A stretch of 64,000 nt of DNA. Origin: Acidobacteriota bacterium (GTDB lineage Bacteria; Acidobacteriota; Vicinamibacteria; Vicinamibacterales; 2-12-FULL-66-21). Made by a program: the position numbers and the translations under genes. The stretch's first letter is position 1. The number at the start of each line of letters is the position of its first letter. The stretch is from positions 56,046-120,045 of the forward strand of contig JACPDI010000013.1 in NCBI GenBank assembly GCA_016184105.1. Reading direction: 5' to 3'. Below the pieces are notes generated by a model, which saw nothing but the letters and a program-made list of their open reading frames with translations, was not told the origin of the DNA and made no database searches. Of this stretch, positions 37,332-47,547 are shown piece by piece.

Positions 37332-37701
37332 ACAGGCGGTCGGCTTCCTTGTTCTGCGCCCGCGGCACGTGGGTGAAGGTGACGTGCCCGATGCGGCGGA
37401 CGAGCGAGCACGCCTCGAGGAACAGCGGCTTCAGGCCGGCGTGCTTGACGCGGTACTCGCCGCGCATCTGCTTGACCAGCAGCTCGGAGTCGGCGCGGAT
37501 CTGCACCTCACGCTCGCCGCGCTCGGCGGCGTAACGCAGCGCGGCCAGCAAGCCGTTGTACTCGGCGACGTTGTTGGTGGCGACGCCCAGGCCGCCGTGC
37601 AGCTCGGCGACAACCTGCCCGCTCGCATCCTCGATGCGCGCGCCGTAGCCGGCGGGCCCGGGATTTCCGCGGGCGCCGCCGTCGATATAGGCGATGAGCA
37701 T
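37291..37701 (-). CDS. rnhA: RNase HI-family protein
   Basis: 136 residues. The DEDD catalytic set is complete: D7 in YIDGGARGNPG, E47 in TNNVAEYNGL, D71 in RADSELLVKQM and D121 in NKEADRL, with the flap His at H111. It cuts RNA in RNA-DNA hybrids. It lacks the basic handle helix of E. coli RNase HI, as in the archaeal/Sto-type group. A TAAGCT box 8 nt before the ATG suggests a leaderless transcript. Confidence 0.9.
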   Translation of the reverse strand: MLIAYIDGGARGNPGPAGYGARIEDASGQVVAELHGGLGVATNNVAEYNGLLAALRYAAERGEREVQIRADSELLVKQMRGEYRVKHAGLKPLFLEACSLVRRIGHVTFTHVPRAQNKEADRLSNLGMDEAERAAG

Positions 37702-37709
37702 GATCGGTC

Positions 37710-37715
37710 AGCTTA
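37710..37715 (-). promoter_or_regulatory. -10 box of a probable leaderless promoter (RNase HI gene)
   Basis: TAAGCT (TANNNT type), 8 nt from the ATG at 37701 on the minus strand; no Shine-Dalgarno between them. Confidence 0.4.
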
Positions 37716-37723
37716 CGGCACGA

Positions 37724-38452
37724 TCACGCGCCAGCCGCCTCGCCGGCGCGCTCTTCGTAATAGAGGATGCGCAGGCAGCTGTCGCACTGGACGATCTTGT
37801 CGTTGCGGCGGATCTCGTTGAAGACCTGCGGTCGCAGGCGGACGTGGCAGAACGTGCAGTGGCCGTCGCGCGCCTCGACGATCGCCACCCCTTTGCGCTG
37901 CTTCCCGAGGTGGTCGAACAGGCGCAGCGCCTCGCCGCCCACCTTCGGCCGGAGCGCCTCGCGCTCGCGGGCGAGCCGCGCGATCGCGGCCTCGAGCTCC
38001 ACCTTCTCGCGTTCGATCGCCTGCCGCGCGTCCGCGATCTCCGCATGTTCCTGCCTGGCGAGCGCCTCGGCGTCCTTGACCACGCGCGTCTCGGTTTCGG
38101 CGACCTCCATGTGCTCGAGGATGCGGTCCTCCCGGGTGCGCACGTCGCGCTCCGCGGTGGCGATCTCGTGCTGCATGGCCTGGTATTCCTTGTTGGTCTT
38201 CACCAACATCAGCTGATCCTTGTATTTCGAGAGACGACCCTGCACTTCGGCCAGCTGCTTCTCCAGCTCGCGGCGTGCGCCCTGCGCCGCGCTGAGGCGC
38301 TGCTTCGCCTCGGCGACGCGCGCGTCCGCGTCGGCCGCCCGGGCGTCGAGCCCGGCATGACGCGACGGCAGCTCGTCGAGCCGCCGCCGCGCCTCTTCCG
38401 AGGCGTTGTCCAGTTGTTGCAGGTGAATGAGATGTTGCAGATCAACCAGCAT
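37724..38452 (-). CDS. Coiled-coil protein with C4 zinc ribbon
   Basis: 242 residues. Residues about 10-165 are a long coiled coil rich in Ala/Glu/Arg heptads, containing the family signature KTNKEYQAMQHEI. The C terminus is a four-cysteine zinc ribbon: CTFCHVRLRP and QCDSCLRILYYEE. This C4-type zinc-ribbon family is widespread and uncharacterised, possibly nucleic-acid binding. It lies 23 nt before the RNase HI gene, so the two may be cotranscribed. A TACAAT box is 8 nt from its ATG. Confidence 0.82.
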   Translation of the reverse strand: MLVDLQHLIHLQQLDNASEEARRRLDELPSRHAGLDARAADADARVAEAKQRLSAAQGARRELEKQLAEVQGRLSKYKDQLMLVKTNKEYQAMQHEIATAERDVRTREDRILEHMEVAETETRVVKDAEALARQEHAEIADARQAIEREKVELEAAIARLAREREALRPKVGGEALRLFDHLGKQRKGVAIVEARDGHCTFCHVRLRPQVFNEIRRNDKIVQCDSCLRILYYEERAGEAAGA

Positions 38453-38460
38453 TACGCGTC

Positions 38461-38466
38461 ATTGTA
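38461..38466 (-). promoter_or_regulatory. -10 box of a probable leaderless promoter (zinc-ribbon gene)
   Basis: TACAAT on the minus strand, 8 nt from the ATG at 38452. Confidence 0.45.
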
Positions 38467-38539
38467 ACGGCACGTCCGCCTTCGCCGTGACTTGTCGGCC
38501 GCCGCTCACGGCTCGCCGGCATCGTGAGCGAAGGCTGAA

Positions 38540-38612
38540 TGGGCCCACCAGGACTCGAACCTGGAACGAGCCGGTTATGAGCCGGCGGCTCTGACCATTG
38601 AGCTATGGGCCC
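38540..38612 (-). tRNA. tRNA with CAU anticodon (elongator Met, or Ile2)
   Basis: Full cloverleaf on the minus strand: acceptor GGGCCCA/TGGGCCC (7 bp), D stem GCTC/GAGC, anticodon stem GCCGG/CCGGC with loop CTCATAA, T stem CCAGG/CCTGG with loop TTCGAGT, discriminator A; 73 nt, CCA not encoded. CAU can be elongator Met or, after lysidine modification, Ile reading AUA; which one needs a covariance model or TilS-determinant check. It lies between rpoD and the zinc-ribbon gene. Confidence 0.93.
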
Positions 38613-38615
38613 GAA

Positions 38616-38705
38616 ATAGAGGCCAGGTACTTGAGGCCAGGTACCAGGGAAACGTGTGCGGCCGTCACTGGCCTCTGGGCTCAGGCCTCTGGCCCCTGAC
38701 CTCCG
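38616..38705. repeat. AGGCCAGGTACCAG family, copy 3 (imperfect large hairpin)
   Basis: Left part has two GAGGCCAGGTAC units; right part has inverted CTGGCCTCTGGG and CAGGCCTCTGGCC units. Together they can fold into a long imperfect hairpin filling the space between the rpoD stop and the tRNA. Confidence 0.75.
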
Positions 38706-38709
38706 TATT

Positions 38710-40416
<1,707 letters not shown>

Positions 40417-40429
40417 TTCCCTCCAAAAA

Positions 40430-42208
40430 CTAACCTCGGTCGAGAGCGTCGAGCCGCCGCAACAGGTCCTTCTTCCTCAGCCAGAGCGCGTCAATCTGCC
40501 CTGCATGCGCCGCGCCCAGATCCTGCAGGTGATCGATTTCCCGCTGCAGCTCCGCCCGCTCACGCTCGTAGCGCAGCCGTCGCAGCGCTCGCGCGCACTC
40601 TGTCGGGGGAGCGAGCGGGCCGGGCTGGGACCGGATGGCCGCCAGGAGGCCGGCCTCACCAGTACTTAGACGCGCCACAAGCGATTCTGTCACTGTTTCC
40701 GCGGGCCAATCCGCCATTTCCCGGGCCGCCCGCAGGACGCCGCCAGCCGCCAGCCCGTCGAAATCGCCGTCCTCCAGCTCCGCCAGCGCCTCCAGCGCCA
40801 GCCGCGGCTCGTGGAGCAGCGCCCAGATGAGGCCTTTTTCCGCCGGCCGCACCTCGCCGACCAGCCTCAGCCCGCGTGCCGCTTCGACCCCTTCAAGGCT
40901 CGTCTGCCGGTTCACCGCGGCGCGCCGTATCTCGGCACGCACGACCTCTTCGGTGATGCGCGCCTTGTGCGCGAGCCGATCGGCAAACTGGTCGCGCGTG
41001 GCCGGGTCCGGGATCCGAGCGGCCACCGTCAGCATGCGATCCAGGAAACCCCGGCGCCCTTCATCGCGCGACAGATCCACCCCCTCGGCGGCGCGGTCGA
41101 GGAGATATTCCAGGTACGGCCGGGAAGTGCGCAGTTTTTCACGGTACGCCGCTGCACCCTGCCGTCGGATGAACGTATCGGGATCGGCCCCCCCCGGCAA
41201 CATGGCGACGTTCACCTGGAACCCTTCGCTCACCAGCAGTTCCGACGATCGCGCGGCGGCGCCCTGGCCGGCTGCGTCCGGGTCGAGGCTGAGGATCAGC
41301 TTTGTCGTGAACCGGCGCAGCAACTTTGCCTGCGCCGGCGTCAGCGCCGTGCCGGACACGGCGACCACCGGCATCACGCCGGCCTGATACGCCTGCGCGA
41401 AATCGAAGTACCCCTCCACGAGGACCGCGTATCCGAGCCGGCGGATCTCGGCTTTCGTCACGCTGAGCCCGTACAGCACGCGCCCTTTCGTGTAGATGGC
41501 GGTCTCGGCCGAGTTCAGGTACTTCGGCTGCTGGTCGGTCTCCATCGCGCGGCCACCGAAGGCCACGACGGCTCCGCTTTCGCGCGCGATCGGAATCATC
41601 AGCCGATTTCGAAACCGATCGACGACGCTCCCGTCCTCGCGCTCGACGACCAGGCCGCTCCTTGCCAGGATCGGCAGGGCAAATCCCTGCTTCACCAGGT
41701 GCTGCCGGAGCGCGTCGCGGCTTGCCGGCGCGTACCCGTACCCGAATCGCTCCATCAGCTCCGGCGCCAGCCCGCGCCCGGCGAGCGCCTGCCGCGCCCG
41801 CGCGCCGGCCGGCGTCGCGAGCTGCTCGCGGAACCACGCCGCCGCCACTTCGTGGATCTTCAGCAGCGCTTCGCGATCGCGCTCTGCCTCGGGGTCCTGG
41901 CGCGCCTCCTCGGGCTCCGGGACCGGCACGCCGAACTTGGCGGCCAGCGTCCGCACCGCCTCGGGGAACGTCACCTTGTCCTGCAGCTCGATGAACTTGA
42001 ACACGTCCCCCCCCACGCCGCACCCGAAGCAGTGAAAGAACCCGCGATCCGGGTTGACGTGGAACGACGGCGTCTTCTCGCCGTGAAACGGGCACAGTCC
42101 CTTGTACGCGGCTCCAGCCTTGCGGAGCTGCACAGACTCGCCGACGAGGCGGACGATGTCCGCCTGCGACTTCAGGTCGTCGATGAACGACTGTGGAAAC
42201 AGCCCCAT
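40430..42208 (-). CDS. dnaG: DNA primase DnaG
   Basis: 592 residues. N-terminal CHC2 zinc finger (C39, H42, C60, C63), primase core with [15 protein letters not shown] motifs [11 protein letters not shown] and LSLDPDAAG, and a C-terminal helical region that contacts the replicative helicase. It makes RNA primers for replication. It lies 11 nt downstream of mutS2 and 13 nt upstream of rpoD, forming mutS2-dnaG-rpoD. Confidence 0.96.
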   Translation of the reverse strand: MGLFPQSFIDDLKSQADIVRLVGESVQLRKAGAAYKGLCPFHGEKTPSFHVNPDRGFFHCFGCGVGGDVFKFIELQDKVTFPEAVRTLAAKFGVPVPEPEEARQDPEAERDREALLKIHEVAAAWFREQLATPAGARARQALAGRGLAPELMERFGYGYAPASRDALRQHLVKQGFALPILARSGLVVEREDGSVVDRFRNRLMIPIARESGAVVAFGGRAMETDQQPKYLNSAETAIYTKGRVLYGLSVTKAEIRRLGYAVLVEGYFDFAQAYQAGVMPVVAVSGTALTPAQAKLLRRFTTKLILSLDPDAAGQGAAARSSELLVSEGFQVNVAMLPGGADPDTFIRRQGAAAYREKLRTSRPYLEYLLDRAAEGVDLSRDEGRRGFLDRMLTVAARIPDPATRDQFADRLAHKARITEEVVRAEIRRAAVNRQTSLEGVEAARGLRLVGEVRPAEKGLIWALLHEPRLALEALAELEDGDFDGLAAGGVLRAAREMADWPAETVTESLVARLSTGEAGLLAAIRSQPGPLAPPTECARALRRLRYERERAELQREIDHLQDLGAAHAGQIDALWLRKKDLLRRLDALDRG

Positions 42209-42219
42209 CAGGTTACGGG

Positions 42220-44685
42220 CTAGTCCTTCAGCTCCGCCACCGTGATGGCCGAGCCCCCCTCGTTGTCCGGCGCGAGCGAATAGTGCGCGACGAGCGGGTG
42301 CTTCGCCAGCAGCTCGCCAATCGCGCGCCGTAGCTGACCCGTCCCGTGGCCGTGAATGAAGCGCACGCTCCGCCGGTCCTGCAGCACCGCGTCATCCAGG
42401 AACTTCTCGGCGCGCGCGATCGCTTCGTCCGTCGTGCAGCCGATGATGTTCAGGTCCGAGGGCACCAGGTCGTCGCTCCGCGGCGTTTCCACCTGCACGT
42501 TGACCCGCCCTTGCGGCGCCGCGCTCGCGCGCCCGACCACCCTCAGGTCGGCCAGCGGCACGCGCATCCGCTTTCCGCGCACGTCCACTTCGGCCGCCTC
42601 GCCGTGCACGCTCTGGACCGCCCCTTCGAAGCCGAACGCGCCGACCGCCACCGTGTCCCCCACGCGCACCGGCGTGCCCGCCGCCGTTCCCGCCGGCGCC
42701 GGCGCCGGCGTGCCGCTCGCCAGCCGCCCTTCGATGGCCTCGAGCGCGGCGCGGGCCTCCGCGCGGATCGCGCCGGTCTCGCCCGTGGAGAGCGCGGGCA
42801 CGTGCCGGGGGGCGCCGGCCATGGTCGCCGCGCGCTGCCGCAGCTCCCTGACGACCTCGTCGATCTCGCGGCGCGCGTCGCGCAGCCGTTCGTCCGCGCG
42901 CTCCCGCAAACGCCGCTGGAACGCCTCCTCCCGGCGCTTCAGTTCCTCGTCGCGCGCGTGCAGCCGCGCGGTCGTGTCCGCGAGCGTCTCGCGCTCCCGC
43001 GCGGTGAGGCGACGCTCATGGTCGAGCGCGTTCAACTCCTTTTCCATGCGCGCGAGGTGCTCGGCCAGCTGCGTCTCGCGCTCGCTGCGATACGCGCGGG
43101 CGGCCTCGATGATGGCCGGCGCGATCCCGAGCCGCGCGGCAATCTCGAGCGCCAGGCTGCGTCCCGGAGAGCCGTACACCAGCCGGTAGGTGGGTGCGAA
43201 CGACTCCGGGTCGAACCCGAACGCGGCAATCTCGACACCCTCGGTCGTGCCCGCGTAGGACTTCAGCGCGTCGTAATGCGTCGTGGCCGCGACCAGCGCG
43301 CCGCGCTTGCGGAAGTGGTCGATGATGGCCGTGCCAAGCGCGCCGCCTTCGTTCGGATCCGTTCCGGCGCCCACCTCGTCGATCAGCACCAGCGCGGGCA
43401 GCGCCAGGGTCCGATCCATCGACGAGATATTCGTGATGTGCCACGAAAACGTGCTGAGGCTCGCCGCGATCGACTGCTCGTCGCCGATGTCGGCGAAGAC
43501 CGAGCGGAACGGCGTCACCTGCGTTCCGTCTTCCGCGGGCACGTGCAGCCCCGCCTGGGCCATCAGCGCCAGCAGTCCCGCGCTTTTCAACGCAACGGTC
43601 TTGCCCCCGGTATTCGGCCCGCTGATGATGAGCACGCGCGTGGGCGGAATCAGCAGGATGTCCACGGGAACCGGGCCCGCCGTGGCGCGCCCGCCGGCGA
43701 GCGCGGGGCGCGACTCGTCTCCTTCCTCGCGCAGCAGATCCCTGACGGAGGGAATCAGCAGCGGATGGCGCGCGCCCCGCACTTCCAGGCGGCCGTCCTG
43801 CGCCAGCAGCGGCTCCCTCGCATCGCACAGCGCCGAGAAGCGCGCTTTCGCCTGGACGACGTCCAGCTCGGTGGCGGCCGAGAGCGTGCGCTGCAGCTCG
43901 ATCGCGCGGCGGCGGAACGCGTCGCTCAACGCGAGCAGGATGCGGTGCACTTCTTCCGCCTCCTGCTGCTCGAGCGCGACGATGTCGTTGTTGATGTCGA
44001 CCGTGCTGAGCGGCTCGAGATAGAGGCTGGCACCGCTCGCCGAGCTGCCGTGCACGATGCCGGGGATTGCGCCGCGGTTCTCCGCCTTGACGACCAGCAC
44101 GAAGCGGCCGTTTCTGTCCGTGACGATCTGATCCTGCAGGTAGCGCGCCGTGTCCTTGCCGCGCAAGTACGACTCGAGCGTCGAGCGCAGCCGCGACCGC
44201 TGCTTGCGCAGGCGCTCCCGGATCGCGCGCAGCTGCGGCGACGCATCGTCGGAGACCTCGCCCGAGGGTTCGATCTTCCGCCGGATGTCTTCGACTTCGG
44301 CGTCGAAATTCGCCGCCGATTCGACGATCGCGCGCAGGGCAGGGTAGTGGCCCCGGGCTCGCCGGATGCCGCAGCGCGTGGATTCGACCGACCCGAAAAA
44401 GCGCGCCAGGCCGAGCAGCGGCATCGGCTCGAGCGCGCGCCCCTCGACCGCCAGCGCCGTGAGCGCGCCATCCAGATCGGCGGGCGCATCGAGCGGGAAC
44501 GCGCCCCCTTCGCCGGTGAACCGGACGCCTTCGGTGGTCGCTCCGAGCAAGGCAGCCACCTGCCGCGCATCGGTGACCGGACGCAGCTCTGCCAGGCGCG
44601 CGGCGCCGAGCGGCGTCAACGCCAACCGTCGCACCGCGGTCGCGATCCGATCGAATTCGAGGGCCTTCAGTGTTCCGAGATGCAT
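42220..44685 (-). CDS. mutS2: Endonuclease MutS2
   Basis: 821 residues. Lacks the mismatch-recognition domain; has core helices, ATPase with GPNTGGKTVALK (Walker A), ALVLIDEVGAGTDP (Walker B) and a coiled coil (about 520-640), then a C-terminal Smr nuclease domain (LNIIGCTTDEAIARAE, FIHGHGTGQLRRAI). MutS2 acts on recombination intermediates and rescues collided ribosomes. ATG at 44685 matches the family start (MHLGTLKALEFDRI). Confidence 0.95.
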   Translation of the reverse strand: MHLGTLKALEFDRIATAVRRLALTPLGAARLAELRPVTDARQVAALLGATTEGVRFTGEGGAFPLDAPADLDGALTALAVEGRALEPMPLLGLARFFGSVESTRCGIRRARGHYPALRAIVESAANFDAEVEDIRRKIEPSGEVSDDASPQLRAIRERLRKQRSRLRSTLESYLRGKDTARYLQDQIVTDRNGRFVLVVKAENRGAIPGIVHGSSASGASLYLEPLSTVDINNDIVALEQQEAEEVHRILLALSDAFRRRAIELQRTLSAATELDVVQAKARFSALCDAREPLLAQDGRLEVRGARHPLLIPSVRDLLREEGDESRPALAGGRATAGPVPVDILLIPPTRVLIISGPNTGGKTVALKSAGLLALMAQAGLHVPAEDGTQVTPFRSVFADIGDEQSIAASLSTFSWHITNISSMDRTLALPALVLIDEVGAGTDPNEGGALGTAIIDHFRKRGALVAATTHYDALKSYAGTTEGVEIAAFGFDPESFAPTYRLVYGSPGRSLALEIAARLGIAPAIIEAARAYRSERETQLAEHLARMEKELNALDHERRLTARERETLADTTARLHARDEELKRREEAFQRRLRERADERLRDARREIDEVVRELRQRAATMAGAPRHVPALSTGETGAIRAEARAALEAIEGRLASGTPAPAPAGTAAGTPVRVGDTVAVGAFGFEGAVQSVHGEAAEVDVRGKRMRVPLADLRVVGRASAAPQGRVNVQVETPRSDDLVPSDLNIIGCTTDEAIARAEKFLDDAVLQDRRSVRFIHGHGTGQLRRAIGELLAKHPLVAHYSLAPDNEGGSAITVAELKD

Positions 44686-44724
44686 CTGTTCCGGCAGGGG
44701 GCGCCAGACTGCGGGCAAACGGAT

Positions 44725-44754
44725 AGTTTACTTAAAGATAGGCGGACTTGGCAA
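44725..44754 (-). promoter_or_regulatory. Candidate promoter of mutS2-dnaG-rpoD
   Basis: On the minus strand TTGCCA (44754-44749), an 18-nt spacer, then TAAACT (44730-44725), about 40 nt before the mutS2 ATG, in a locally AT-rich gap. Confidence 0.4.
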
Positions 44755-44765
44755 TTTGGCAATCT

Positions 44766-45527
44766 TCAGCGCAGATGATTGATGGCCGACGCCATCGCCG
44801 CGGCGCCGAAGCCGTTGTCGATATTGACAACAGCCACCCCGGACGCGCAGCTGTTCAGCATCCCAAGCAGTGCGGTCAAACCCCCGAAACTCGCGCCGTA
44901 GCCCACGCTGGTAGGGACCGCAATGACCGGTGCGGCCACGAGGCCGCCGATGACGCTCGGCATCGCCCCCTCCATCCCCGCCACGGCAATCACGACCCGG
45001 GCGTCTTGGAGGCGTCCGGTTTCGGCGAGCAGCCGGTGCAGGCCGGCCACCCCGACGTCATAGATCCTGTCGACGAGGTTGCCCATGCACTCCGCGCTGA
45101 CCGCCGCTTCCTCGGCCACCTGGAGGTCCGACGTGCCGGCCGCGGCCACGAGAATCGTGCCCACCCCGGGCGGGATGTCCTGCTGCCGGAGCGTAATCGC
45201 GCGCGCCGTGTCATGGAAAGCTGCACCGGACACCCGCGCCTGCACCGCCAGAAACGCCTCCGGGCACGTTCGGGTCACCAGCAGGCTATGTCCGCGGCCT
45301 GCGATACGCTCGGCGATTGATGCGATCTGCTCGGGCGTCTTCCCCTGGCCGTACACGACCTCGGGGAAGCCCTGCCGGAGCCCGCGGTGGTGGTCGACGC
45401 GGGCGAACCCGAGGTCCTCGAAGGGGGCCTGGCGTACGAATTGTAGGACGCGGTGGTGCGCATCGGCCGGGGAAACCGACCCCCGCTGCACGGCCTCGAG
45501 GAGCGCTTCAAGCTCGTTCGCGGTCAT
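44766..45527 (-). CDS. larB: Nickel-pincer cofactor biosynthesis carboxylase LarB
   Basis: 253 residues. The C-terminal half has the PurE/AIR-carboxylase fold signature of LarB: AAGTSDLQVAEEA, VAGMEGAMPSVIGGL and PTSVGYGASFGGLTALLGMLNSC. LarB carboxylates nicotinic acid adenine dinucleotide, the first step of the nickel-pincer nucleotide used by lactate racemase-type enzymes. larC and larE are not in this window. It is divergent from the glycosyltransferase gene. Confidence 0.92.
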   Translation of the reverse strand: MTANELEALLEAVQRGSVSPADAHHRVLQFVRQAPFEDLGFARVDHHRGLRQGFPEVVYGQGKTPEQIASIAERIAGRGHSLLVTRTCPEAFLAVQARVSGAAFHDTARAITLRQQDIPPGVGTILVAAAGTSDLQVAEEAAVSAECMGNLVDRIYDVGVAGLHRLLAETGRLQDARVVIAVAGMEGAMPSVIGGLVAAPVIAVPTSVGYGASFGGLTALLGMLNSCASGVAVVNIDNGFGAAAMASAINHLR

Positions 45528-45530
45528 TTA

Positions 45531-45562
45531 TTGACTATTACCGGATGAACTTTGGATATGAT
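45531..45562 (+). promoter_or_regulatory. Candidate promoter of the glycosyltransferase operon
   Basis: TTGACT (45531-45536) and TATGAT (45557-45562), spacing 20 nt, which is long for sigma-70. The region is markedly AT-rich for this genome and lies between divergent larB and the glycosyltransferase. Confidence 0.35.
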
Positions 45563-45597
45563 TAGCGATTGGCCCCGTGGAGCGGGCCCACACTCAT

Positions 45598-47091
45598 ATG
45601 ACGGCGTCTGAAACGCTCATCCTTGTTCTCTACTTTTTCATCCTGAGCATCCTGGCCGTTTACGGATGGCATCGGTACTACATTGTGTATCTTTACATGA
45701 AACACAAGGACAATGTGCCGAAGCCGCCCGCACGCGGTTTCGATCCGCTCCCCGTCGTCACCGTCCAGCTGCCGATCTACAACGAGATGTACGTGGCGGA
45801 GCGGCTGATCGACGCGGTCTGCGAGCTCGATTATCCACGCGAGCTGCTGGAGATCCAGGTGCTGGACGACTCCACCGACGAGACCACGCAGATTGCGGAC
45901 CTCGCGGTGCGCCGCCAGGCCCAGCGCGGCATCGACATCAAGTTCCTTCACCGGACCGACCGCACCGGGCTCAAGGCCGGCGCGCTCGACGCCGCGCTGC
46001 GCGAGGCCCGCGGGGACTTCGTCGCGATTTTCGACGCCGACTTCACGCCCGGCCGCGATTTCCTGGCCAGGACGGTTCACTACTTCGTCGACCCGAAGGT
46101 GGCGATGGTGCAGGCGCGCTGGGGGCACCTGAACCAGGATTACTCGCTGCTGACCAAGATCCAGTCGATCATGCTCGACGGGCACTTCGTCCTCGAGCAC
46201 GGCGGCCGCAATCGTTCCGGCTGCTTCTTCAACTTCAACGGCACGGCCGGCATCTGGCGGCGCGCCGCCATCGGCGACGCCGGCGGCTGGCAGCACGACA
46301 CGCTCACCGAGGATCTCGACCTCAGCTACCGCGCGCAGCTTCGCGGCTGGAAGTTCCTCTTCGTGCCGGACCTCGTCGTGCCCGCCGAAGTGCCGGTGGA
46401 GATGAACTCCTTCAAGTCGCAGCAGCACCGCTGGGCCAAGGGGTCGATTCAGACCTGCCGCAAGGTGCTGCCCGCGATCCTCGCGTCCGACCTGCCGCTG
46501 CACGTCAAGGCGGAGGCGTTCTTCCACCTCACCGCGAACTTCAACTACATCCTGATGGTGCTGCTCTCCATCCTGATGTTCCCGGCGATGTACGTCCGCT
46601 ACAACATGGGCTGGACCGAGATGCTCCTCATCGACATCCCCCTGTTCCTCGCGGCGACGATGTCGGTGGCGAACTTCTACCTGGTGTCGCAGCGCGAGGC
46701 GTACGCGGATTGGAAGTCGCGGGTGAAGTACCTGCCGTTCCTGATGGCGATCGGCATCGGGCTCTGCATCAACAACACGCGCGCGGTGCTCGAAGCGCTG
46801 CTGCGCCGGGAGTCCGAGTTCGCCCGGACGCCGAAATACGGCATCGAGCGCACCGCCGACGAGTGGGTCGGCAAGAAGTACCACCAGACCATGGCGCTCC
46901 AGCCCCTGATCGAGCTGTCGCTCGGGATCTATTTCACGGGCGCGGTCGTCTATGCGCTGTCGAACGGCATCTACGGCACGCTGCCGTTCCTGATGCTCTT
47001 CCAGGTCGGCTTCCTGTACACGGGCCTCCTGTCGCTCGTCCAGCAGTTCGCGGGCGACCTGACCGTGAAAGCCCCGGAAATTGCCAATTAA
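45598..47091 (+). CDS. Processive-type family 2 glycosyltransferase (cellulose synthase/glucomannan synthase-like)
   Basis: 497 residues from ATG 45598; a GTG at 45577 would add seven residues and is equally close to the promoter. One N-terminal membrane helix, then the GT domain with QLPIYNEMYVAERL, LDDSTDET, FDADFTP, a TED motif (DTLTEDLDLSYRA) and QQHRWAKG (QxxRW), followed by about four membrane helices. This set marks processive beta-glycan synthases (CslA-like). It likely builds an extracellular or membrane polysaccharide. A large hairpin follows the stop. Confidence 0.87.
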   Translation: MTASETLILVLYFFILSILAVYGWHRYYIVYLYMKHKDNVPKPPARGFDPLPVVTVQLPIYNEMYVAERLIDAVCELDYPRELLEIQVLDDSTDETTQIADLAVRRQAQRGIDIKFLHRTDRTGLKAGALDAALREARGDFVAIFDADFTPGRDFLARTVHYFVDPKVAMVQARWGHLNQDYSLLTKIQSIMLDGHFVLEHGGRNRSGCFFNFNGTAGIWRRAAIGDAGGWQHDTLTEDLDLSYRAQLRGWKFLFVPDLVVPAEVPVEMNSFKSQQHRWAKGSIQTCRKVLPAILASDLPLHVKAEAFFHLTANFNYILMVLLSILMFPAMYVRYNMGWTEMLLIDIPLFLAATMSVANFYLVSQREAYADWKSRVKYLPFLMAIGIGLCINNTRAVLEALLRRESEFARTPKYGIERTADEWVGKKYHQTMALQPLIELSLGIYFTGAVVYALSNGIYGTLPFLMLFQVGFLYTGLLSLVQQFAGDLTVKAPEIAN

Positions 47092-47093
47092 GC

Positions 47094-47132
47094 ACTCCTG
47101 CCTGATAATGCGCCAGCACATCAGGCAGGAGT
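47094..47132 (+). promoter_or_regulatory. 13-bp hairpin sequestering the downstream ribosome binding site
   Basis: ACTCCTGCCTGAT (47094-47106) pairs perfectly with ATCAGGCAGGAGT (47120-47132), loop 13 nt. The right arm contains the AGGAG Shine-Dalgarno of the gene starting at 47137. No U-run follows, so translation control (for example a thermosensor or a processing site) fits better than termination. Confidence 0.6.
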
Positions 47133-47136
47133 CCGC

Positions 47137-47547
47137 ATGAATCTCTCCAGGGTCGCGCTCGCCGGTTTTGCCGCCTGGGTCGTCTTCTGCATCGTGGGCT
47201 TCGTGGCGCATGCCGTTCTGATGGAGGACCTCTACGGGGCGCACAGCGCGTTCATGCGGCCCACCGCCGATGCCAATGCCCGGCTGCCGCTCGCCTTCGC
47301 CGCGGCCCTCATCGGGTTCTTTGCCTTCGCCTATGCCTACGCGAAGGGCTACGAGGGGGGCACGGGCATCCAGGAAGGGCTGCGGTTCGGCGTCCTCGTC
47401 GGCGTGATGCTGATCGCCTTTGTTCTCGTGTGGGACTACATGGCCTATCCGCTGTCCCGTACGTTCCTCCTCGCGCTGGTCATCGACTACATCGTCGAGT
47501 TCGCGATTTACGGGACAGTGGTGGGGATGGTGTACAGGCGCAAATGA
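47137..47547 (+). CDS. Small four-helix membrane protein, function unknown
   Basis: 136 residues, four hydrophobic helices (about 5-28, 48-68, 84-100, 108-130) with a soluble loop after the first (EDLYGAHSAFMRPTADAN). I do not recognise the family with confidence. Its ribosome binding site lies inside a strong hairpin, and its stop overlaps the citrate synthase start by 4 nt (ATGA), so its translation may govern that of citrate synthase. Confidence 0.7.
   Translation: MNLSRVALAGFAAWVVFCIVGFVAHAVLMEDLYGAHSAFMRPTADANARLPLAFAAALIGFFAFAYAYAKGYEGGTGIQEGLRFGVLVGVMLIAFVLVWDYMAYPLSRTFLLALVIDYIVEFAIYGTVVGMVYRRK

Noticed and set aside
44748..44763. Tandem TTGGCAAT direct repeat before mutS2 as an operator
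   Set aside because: Only two 8-nt copies in an AT-rich spacer; compatible with chance and with the -35 region of the candidate promoter.
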